7,991 bases of DNA from Promethearchaeia archaeon (GTDB lineage: Archaea; Asgardarchaeota; Lokiarchaeia; Sigyniarchaeales; SOKP01): positions 1 to 7,991 of the forward strand of contig JAHQWS010000087.1 of NCBI GenBank assembly GCA_029856295.1, given 5' to 3'. Below the pieces are notes generated by a model. It searched no databases. It was not told the DNA's origin and was given only the letters and a program-made list of their open reading frames with translations. The position numbers and the translations under genes are program-made. Of the stretch, positions 1-5,311 are shown piece after piece. The first letter of the stretch is position 1. Every line of letters begins with the position of its first letter.

Positions 1-430
1 CTTTTGAAGTTTCATTTTTTTTCTTTTGACGATTATATTTGTCTTGAATTTCTCTCTTATGATTTTCCGCATCTTCAGGGCAATATTCGACGAAATTTGC
101 TCTCATTATCAAATTTTTAAAGAGCTCATTATCATCCCGTTTAACGTTATAAACAAAGATATTTCTATCCTCAGTAATTTCAGAATCAAATGCAAAATCG
201 ACTTTTTGGTATCCTCTAACTTTAAAATTTTTATCCACAAATGCTTGAAAATGATGTTGGCAAATTTTATATCTAGGTATCGATATTGTGGTTAATTGTT
301 TTGCTTGATTAATGATTAATTTATTTATTGACAGCTCTTTTTCAGATTTGCAGACTGGGCATATGAACTGAATGTTAATTTGTTCATCCGACTTTAATTC
401 AATGCGATTAGTTGTCTTTGTGATCGCCAT
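1..430 (-). CDS. Possible zinc-binding protein, N-terminal part (runs off left edge)
   Basis: An uninterrupted minus-strand frame starts at the ATG at 428-430 and stays open for 143 codons to the window edge, so the C-terminus is missing. The next in-frame codon position upstream of the ATG that matters is a stop (449-451), so this is the only ATG start. Visible features are a C24-P-V-C27 knuckle, then C57-Q-H59-H60, which together could bind zinc. A well-structured segment follows (about residues 57-82, containing FVDKNF and GYQKVDF), then a charged part with C117-P and a Lys-rich tail (about 124-143) that looks like a linker. The FVDKNFKVRGYQKVDF stretch resembles, from memory, N-terminal regions of uncharacterised Asgard archaeal proteins; this is recollection, not a search. 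No enzymatic motif is visible and the function is unknown. It lies downstream of the paralogue array but 283 bases away, with its own promoter candidate, so it is probably a separate unit. Confidence 0.8.
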   Translation of the reverse strand, partial: MAITKTTNRIELKSDEQINIQFICPVCKSEKELSINKLIINQAKQLTTISIPRYKICQHHFQAFVDKNFKVRGYQKVDFAFDSEITEDRNIFVYNVKRDDNELFKNLIMRANFVEYCPEDAENHKREIQDKYNRQKKKNETSK

Positions 431-467
431 GTTTAGTCTCGTTTTAATTTAGTAACTCAGTATAATT

Positions 468-488
468 TGTTTCATTTATATTGAAACA
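468..488. promoter_or_regulatory. Perfect inverted repeat over a candidate TATA box (possible operator)
   Basis: The arms TGTTTCA (468-474) and TGAAACA (482-488) are perfect reverse complements separated by seven A/T bases. Read on the minus strand, the spacer and inner arm give ATATAAAT, a TATA-like element centred about 48 bases before the ATG at 430, which would place the start of transcription near 450 and leave a leader of about 20 bases. A dyad of this size over a TATA box is the usual geometry for a dimeric helix-turn-helix repressor that blocks TBP. The arms and spacing are seen directly; the promoter and operator roles are inferred. Confidence 0.45.
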
Positions 489-629
489 CCCCGTAAAATT
501 AGTAATAAACTAAAAAACTTGATGATGAATTTATTAATGTCTCCTCTATCTATCTTTCCGATGACACTATTTTTTTTTAAGAATCACATCGTTTAATGCT
601 AAAAATACTGATGTAATATTGCTATATCA

Positions 630-645
630 CCTCTAAAAAAAGCTA
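630..645 (-). terminator. Candidate T-rich terminator for paralogue D
   Basis: On the minus strand, a run of seven T (635-641) follows the stop codon of paralogue D by about 75 bases. Archaeal RNA polymerase often terminates on T-runs without a hairpin. No convincing stem precedes it, so this is a weak call based only on composition and position. Confidence 0.25.
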
Positions 646-713
646 AAGGTATTGGTGTTTTGTACATAAGGATTGAACACGATAGGAATGAATATAGGAA
701 AATTTTTTATCAA

Positions 714-2189
714 TTATTTGTATCCTATATTTTTAATTTTCCTACCATATTCATAAAGAGCTAAGAATGATTTTGCGGCTCTTCGAAAAGAGGGGTATAC
801 AATGAAATTATCTTTCATGAGCTTAGAATAATACCTTCTCCGCCTTCTTGCCGGATAATAAGGCAAAATCAACGCAAAAACATTATCCAATGATTCTGTA
901 TGTTCTCTTATTTTCAGTAAATTATTATAATATTTTTGGAAATGGTCTTTTCCCTCAAAATCTTCCCAAGCATCGGTTAATATCATAACAAGATTTATGT
1001 CTTCTGTGATGGCAGTTAATGCAAGATCAAGATATTTGTCGGAAGAGGCGATCCACGGCAAATCTATTGGATTAGAAAGGCTCCCGATTTTAACGGGATA
1101 TATTTTTCTTAATTTTTCTAATACTTCCCCTTTAAAGACGGGTACGTTCATTCCTAATTCTGTTAAAGTATTTGTCGCGGCAATTCCAAAACCTCCAGAC
1201 CAGAGAATTATCAAGGCATTTTTTCCTTTTGGGTAAACAACTTCTTTTTGTTTACTTTTATATCTATTTATTACATTAGAAAAGAGATATGTATAGTCTA
1301 TCATATCATCAAGAGAAGTTGGAACTTCCAATATAGGCATTTGTTTATAGATTCCTTTCCAAATCTTTTGATTTGTACCAATTGAACCTGTATGAGATAA
1401 TGCGGCAGTTTGTGATCTTTCTGTACTTCCGCCATTCATAAATAACACAGGTTTTTTCATACTTTTAAAAACTTTTAATAATTTTCTTCCTTCATGTGAG
1501 TGAAGTGAGTTGAAACCTTCAAAGTAAACTAAAATTAAATCAGTATCTTCATCACTATTATAATATTCTAACATCTCTGAAATTTGAAGGTCTATACAGT
1601 TTCCAATGCTAACTCCTTTTGAATATCTTAAGCCATGACGTATTGAGCCAAGTCTAACCATTTGCGAATGGAGATCTCCTGATTGGAATACTAAAGATAT
1701 ATTACCAGGTTCCTTAGGGAATAATGGTTCATATGCTATGTGTCCTTTAGTTGAATATACGCCCATACCGTTTGGGCCAGTTGCACGCGTGTCCACACCG
1801 TTATCAAGAATAAACTTAACCTCTTTTTCAATTTCAACACCTTCATTATCAGATTCTCCCATTCCTGCAGTGAAAATATGAATTGATTTTATTTTTTTTT
1901 GAGATAGTATCGTTTTAAGACTTTCGAGTATTCTATTTCTCCCAACTGACAATATTAAATGATCAATTGCATCGTCTGGAACATCTTTTAAAGATTTATA
2001 ACACTTTATACCTGATATTTCTTCTTTTGAAGGGCTGATTAAATATAATTTGGTTTTATCAAACTTAAGTTCTTCAAGCCCCATCATGAAATACCATAGT
2101 TTTTCACTAGCCTCATAAATCGCCAAATTTTTTGGATAAAATAAGGCATTAAGAGATTCGATAGTTTTACTGTTCATGGGTAGGATCAT
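714..2189 (-). CDS. ACD alpha-subunit-like protein, paralogue D
   Basis: This 491-residue protein has the domain order of the alpha subunit of ADP-forming acyl-CoA synthetases: CoA-binding Rossmann domain (about 17-145), succinyl-CoA-ligase-like flavodoxin domain (about 160-300) and third alpha domain (about 320-485). The active-site His is H266 in SHTG, and the Glu expected to steady it is E224 in YFEGF. SGGFGI (331-336) and NPIDLPW (373-379) mark domain three. There is no ATP-grasp domain, so alone it should not couple to ADP or ATP. The CoA loop reads E26-A-S instead of GAS, the NP motif reads S52-P, and the usual GPNC reads GPNG (138-141). A run of five Arg (448-452) is unique among the four. 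The ATG at 2189 lies where a leaderless transcript from the TATA box at 2211-2218 would begin; the ATG at 2177 (M5) aligns better with paralogue B. It is the last gene of the array and probably has its own promoter. The substrate is unknown. Confidence 0.88.
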   Translation of the reverse strand: MILPMNSKTIESLNALFYPKNLAIYEASEKLWYFMMGLEELKFDKTKLYLISPSKEEISGIKCYKSLKDVPDDAIDHLILSVGRNRILESLKTILSQKKIKSIHIFTAGMGESDNEGVEIEKEVKFILDNGVDTRATGPNGMGVYSTKGHIAYEPLFPKEPGNISLVFQSGDLHSQMVRLGSIRHGLRYSKGVSIGNCIDLQISEMLEYYNSDEDTDLILVYFEGFNSLHSHEGRKLLKVFKSMKKPVLFMNGGSTERSQTAALSHTGSIGTNQKIWKGIYKQMPILEVPTSLDDMIDYTYLFSNVINRYKSKQKEVVYPKGKNALIILWSGGFGIAATNTLTELGMNVPVFKGEVLEKLRKIYPVKIGSLSNPIDLPWIASSDKYLDLALTAITEDINLVMILTDAWEDFEGKDHFQKYYNNLLKIREHTESLDNVFALILPYYPARRRRRYYSKLMKDNFIVYPSFRRAAKSFLALYEYGRKIKNIGYK

Positions 2190-2207
2190 TCAATTATGTG
2201 TGTTGTT

Positions 2208-2235
2208 AACTTTATATATGCAAATTAAACTTTAT
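2208..2235 (-). promoter_or_regulatory. TATA-box promoter of paralogue D, with an 8-base direct repeat
   Basis: On the minus strand TATATAAA occupies 2218-2211, centred about 25-26 bases before the ATG at 2189. That is the normal archaeal TATA-to-start spacing, so the transcript would be leaderless from 2189 or have a 12-base leader to the ATG at 2177. No Shine-Dalgarno sequence precedes either ATG, which fits. The octamer ATAAAGTT occurs twice on this strand, at 2208-2215 and 2228-2235, exactly 20 bases apart; the downstream copy overlaps the TATA box. The repeat could be regulatory or chance in AT-rich DNA. Confidence 0.55.
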
Positions 2236-2273
2236 CTTTAGATTTTGGGAATTTTTTTAAAAAACTGTCGAAA

Positions 2274-2301
2274 CTTAAAAATTATAAAAACAATTTGTTT
2301 T
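2274..2301 (-). terminator. Candidate terminator after paralogue C
   Basis: Immediately after the stop of paralogue C the minus strand reads AAAACAA-A-TTGTTTT and continues into T-rich sequence with two T5 runs. The AT-only self-complementary element followed by T-runs fits an archaeal T-rich terminator and would separate C from D, which has its own TATA box. The stem is weak, so the call rests mainly on the T-runs and position. Confidence 0.4.
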
Positions 2302-2302
2302 A

Positions 2303-3787
2303 TTAATTTTTTAAGGTTCTTATTTTCTGCCCATATTCATGTAATGCTAAATAGGCTTTTGCAGCTTGAGGAAGAGTAGGATATACTATAAATCCCTCTT
2401 CAATGAGCATTTCGTAATATTCTTTTCGGTGTGGACTTGGATATTGGTAAAGTATTAAGATTAGGATTTTTTTTAAGGATTCTACATATTCTTTAATTTT
2501 TTTTAAATTAGAGTAATAGCCTGGAAAATGTTTAGTTTGCTTAAAATTCTTAGCAACATCTGTCTCTATTATAACGAGATCTATGTTTTCTGCGATTGCT
2601 GCCTTACTTATTTCTAAATATTCTTTACTACTTTCTATCCAAGGCATATCTAAAGGATTGCATAGGCTTCCGATTTTAATTGGGTATATTTTTCTTAGTT
2701 TTTCCAAAGATACACCTTTAAAAGTTGGCAAATTTAATCCTAGTTTTGTTAATGTATCTGTAGCCAGTATTCCAAATCCCCCAGACCATAAGACTACGAG
2801 AGTATTTTTTCCTGTTGGATATGAAATTTCATTGATACTTATTCCGAGTTTTTTATATCTATTTATATATGTATAGAAAATATAAATATAATCTAATATT
2901 GAATCCAGAGAGCTAGGTACTTTAATGATAGATGTTTGTTTGAACACGGCATCCCAAATTTTTTGTTTAGTTCCAATAGTTCCTGTGTGTGTTAGGACCG
3001 CCGTTTGTCCGCGTTTAGTTTCTCCACCTCTCATAAAAAGAACAGGTTTTTTCATAGTTTTTAAAGTTTTTAATAATTTTTTACCCTCATTTGGATGAAA
3101 TGTAGAGAAACCTTCAAAATATACTGCGATTATATCAGTCTCCTCATCATTATTGAAATACTTTAAAACCTCAGATATTTGAAGATCTATGGTGTTACCT
3201 ATACTAACTCCTTTTGAAAACTTAAGGTCGTATCTTAAATTACCAAATTTAATCAATCTAGTGTGTAAATCACCTGATTGAAATATTAAGCCGATATTAC
3301 CCGGTTCTTTTGGAAAACTTTTCAGGTAAGCCAAATGTCCAGTTGGACTATAAACCCCCATACAATTAGGACCAATAATTCTGGTTTCAACTTTTTCGTC
3401 ATCAAGCATTTCTTTAATATCTTTCTCAATTTGTATTCCATCATCATCGTATTCTCCCGTTCCTGCAGTAAATATTTGGATTGAGTTGACTTTTTTCTGT
3501 GAAAAAATTTCTTTTACACTTTGTACTAACATTTCCCTTCTAATTGACAAAATGAGATGATCAATTTCATCTTCCGGAACTTCCTTGAGCGATTTATAAA
3601 CTTTTAATCCAAATAATTCCTTTTTTGAAGGATTAATTAAATAGAGTTTGCTTTTGTCAAATCCCTGAATTTCCATCCCTCCAACAAAATGTTTTGTTGA
3701 GCCCCTTTCGCTGGCACCGTAAATTGCTACTGTTTTCGGTTTGAATAATGCATCTAAATTTTTCTTTTTTTTCATGTTTTTAGACAT
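2303..3787 (-). CDS. ACD alpha-subunit-like protein, paralogue C (most canonical CoA loop)
   Basis: This 494-residue protein has the three-domain alpha-subunit layout: CoA-binding (about 16-147), flavodoxin-like ligase domain (about 162-302) and third alpha domain (about 325-488). It is the only member that keeps both canonical CoA-loop features: G24-A-S in the first glycine loop, followed by a Gly/Ser-containing stretch (ERGST), and N52-P-S-K55. GPNCMG lies at 139-144. H267 in THTG is the expected phospho-histidine and E225 in YFEGF its partner; the phosphate-loop motif is FQSGD (169-173). SGGFGI and NPLDMPW mark domain three. There is no ATP-grasp domain. The ATG at 3787 is chosen because GGTGA (3797-3801) sits nine bases upstream; the internal ATG at 3775 is too far from it. 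The gene follows B by 42 bases and is probably the last of the operon. It is the best candidate for real CoA or acyl-CoA binding; the substrate is unknown. Confidence 0.9.
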   Translation of the reverse strand: MSKNMKKKKNLDALFKPKTVAIYGASERGSTKHFVGGMEIQGFDKSKLYLINPSKKELFGLKVYKSLKEVPEDEIDHLILSIRREMLVQSVKEIFSQKKVNSIQIFTAGTGEYDDDGIQIEKDIKEMLDDEKVETRIIGPNCMGVYSPTGHLAYLKSFPKEPGNIGLIFQSGDLHTRLIKFGNLRYDLKFSKGVSIGNTIDLQISEVLKYFNNDEETDIIAVYFEGFSTFHPNEGKKLLKTLKTMKKPVLFMRGGETKRGQTAVLTHTGTIGTKQKIWDAVFKQTSIIKVPSSLDSILDYIYIFYTYINRYKKLGISINEISYPTGKNTLVVLWSGGFGILATDTLTKLGLNLPTFKGVSLEKLRKIYPIKIGSLCNPLDMPWIESSKEYLEISKAAIAENIDLVIIETDVAKNFKQTKHFPGYYSNLKKIKEYVESLKKILILILYQYPSPHRKEYYEMLIEEGFIVYPTLPQAAKAYLALHEYGQKIRTLKN

Positions 3788-3794
3788 TCTTAAC

Positions 3795-3803
3795 CTTCAC
3801 CTT
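3795..3803 (-). promoter_or_regulatory. Shine-Dalgarno site of paralogue C
   Basis: The minus strand reads AAGGTGAAG here, with GGTGA ending nine bases before the ATG at 3787. It matches the archaeal 16S 3'-end complement GGTGA. It is the clearest ribosome binding site in the window and fixes the start of C. A, B, D and the membrane protein have no comparable site, so C may be translated more independently. Confidence 0.6.
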
Positions 3804-3829
3804 CTATTATGATGAACTATTTAAAAAAT

Positions 3830-5296
3830 CTAAAATTTATTTTCCATTCTACTAATTTTTTTTCCATAATTATATAGAGATAGGTATGCTTTTCCAGCTC
3901 TCTTAAGTTCAGGAAAAACAATAAACCCATTTTCAATGAGTGCGCGGTAATATCTGATTCGATTCTTTTCAGGAGTTTCAGGTAATATTAAGATTAACAT
4001 CTTATTTAGAGATTCTACATACTCTTTAATTTTCATTAAATTTTCTAAACGTTTTTTAAGGTTCCGACCAAATCTAGCATCTGTATGCATAATTACAAGA
4101 TCTATATTTTCTGAAATCGCTACTTTGCATAATTCAAGATATTTTTCAGATCGTGAAACCCATGGCAAATCTAATGGATTGGAAAGAGAACCTATTTTAA
4201 CCTGATATATGCTCATCAATTTTTCTTTCACGTTCCCGTCAAATAAAGGTAAATTAAAGCCTAATTCAGTTAAAACATCTGTATCTACGATACCTATACC
4301 TCCACTCCAAATGATAACGAGTGCATTTTTTCCTTTTGGAAAGTTGGAAATTTGTTCTTCTAATGCTAAATTTCGGTTCTTTTTATAAAAGTAATTGAAC
4401 AAATATAAGTGGTCAATTATTTCTTCTATAGAACTTCCAACCTCTATTAATGGTGTTTGTTTATATATGGCATCCCATATTTTTTCATTAGTTCCTAATG
4501 ATCCAGTGTGGGTTAATACGGCAGATTGACCTCTCTTAGTTTTACCGCCTCTTAAAATTAGAACGGGTTTTCGCATTTCTTTCATCAAATTAAAAAATAT
4601 TCTTCCTTCCCTTTTTTCATAGCGAGAAAATCCTTCAAAATATATAAAAATAATGTCTGTCTCATCATCCTGATTAAAATATTCCAAAAAATCAGAGACC
4701 TGTAAACTCACACAGTTACCGATACTTGCACCTTTAGAAAATCTTAGATTATAAATAAGTGCTCCATTTCCGACGGATCTTGAAAGCATATCTCCAGAAT
4801 GGGAAATTAGAGCAATATTTCCGCTCTCACTTGGAAAAAAAGGCATATATGCATTTTTTCCACTAGGACAGTAAATCCCAAAGCAATTTGGTCCTATTGC
4901 TTTAGTACTAATTTCAGGATTCTCGAGAATCTCTCTAATTTGATTTTCAATTTTTAATCCTTCCTCATCAGATTCACCCATTCCTGCTGTGAAGAAATGG
5001 ATAAATTTTACCTTTTTCTTAGCAAATATTTCTTTTAAAGATTGGACAACCAATTCTCTTTTTACAGATAAGATTAATAGATCAATCGTATCGATAGGAA
5101 TATCATCAAATGAATCATTACATTTTAATCCGGACACTTCTTCTTTAGATGGAGAAATTAAATATAAATTCTCTAAGTTAAAGCCTTGTGTCTTTAAGCC
5201 CTCTATAAAATAACCAACTTTTTGCTTTGCTTCGAAAATAACCACATTTCGAGGTTTGAACAGCATATCTAATGATTTTATTTTATCATCCTTCAT
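3830..5296 (-). CDS. ACD alpha-subunit-like protein, paralogue B
   Basis: This 488-residue protein repeats the CoA-binding (about 13-142), flavodoxin-like ligase (about 155-298) and third alpha (about 320-480) domains. H263 in THTG and E221 in YFEGF keep the phospho-histidine centre. The CoA loop reads E22-A-K in place of GAS and the NP motif reads S48-P-S-K51. The phosphate-loop motif is SHSGD, with His in the usual Gln position, a change shared only with A. GNCVSL replaces the GN-x-x-D sequence seen in C and D. GPNCFG is at 135-140, SGGIGI at 331-336 and NPLDLPW at 373-379. There is no ATP-grasp domain. It is closest to A, with exact DNA blocks at a constant offset of 1503 bases. The ATG at 5296 follows the stop of A by 15 bases with no clear Shine-Dalgarno sequence, which suggests translational coupling. 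Substrate unknown. Confidence 0.88.
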   Translation of the reverse strand: MKDDKIKSLDMLFKPRNVVIFEAKQKVGYFIEGLKTQGFNLENLYLISPSKEEVSGLKCNDSFDDIPIDTIDLLILSVKRELVVQSLKEIFAKKKVKFIHFFTAGMGESDEEGLKIENQIREILENPEISTKAIGPNCFGIYCPSGKNAYMPFFPSESGNIALISHSGDMLSRSVGNGALIYNLRFSKGASIGNCVSLQVSDFLEYFNQDDETDIIFIYFEGFSRYEKREGRIFFNLMKEMRKPVLILRGGKTKRGQSAVLTHTGSLGTNEKIWDAIYKQTPLIEVGSSIEEIIDHLYLFNYFYKKNRNLALEEQISNFPKGKNALVIIWSGGIGIVDTDVLTELGFNLPLFDGNVKEKLMSIYQVKIGSLSNPLDLPWVSRSEKYLELCKVAISENIDLVIMHTDARFGRNLKKRLENLMKIKEYVESLNKMLILILPETPEKNRIRYYRALIENGFIVFPELKRAGKAYLSLYNYGKKISRMENKF

Positions 5297-5311
5297 TGAT
5301 ATTATCAGTTT

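Larger units (their letters stand above)
431..713. other. Intergenic region between paralogue D and the left-edge gene
   Basis: This 283-base stretch separates the stop of paralogue D from the start of the left-edge gene. It holds the dyad and TATA-like element at 468-488, a minus-strand T7 tract at 635-641 and a plus-strand T9 tract at 570-578. Short open stretches on the minus strand (for example a 22-codon ATG frame from 667) carry no recognisable motif. I see no tRNA, CRISPR repeat or stable GC-rich hairpin. Confidence 0.6.

Noticed and set aside
26..295. Plus-strand 89-codon open frame at the left edge
   Set aside because: It is antisense to the Cys/His protein frame (430 to the left edge), which has sensible composition and motifs; the plus-strand translation is Ile/Phe-rich without a recognisable pattern.
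480..667. Possible decayed gene or small peptide on the minus strand between D and the left-edge gene
   Set aside because: Open stretches occur in three different frames (22 codons from the ATG at 667, then others around the A9/T9 tract at 570-578) and could be joined by frameshifts, but none matches the paralogues or a known family, and such lengths are expected by chance.
997..1236. Plus-strand open frame, with a similar one at 2583-2876
   Set aside because: Both are antisense to the same part of paralogues D and C (third alpha domain). Their mutual similarity comes from the homology of the sense genes, not from a conserved plus-strand gene.
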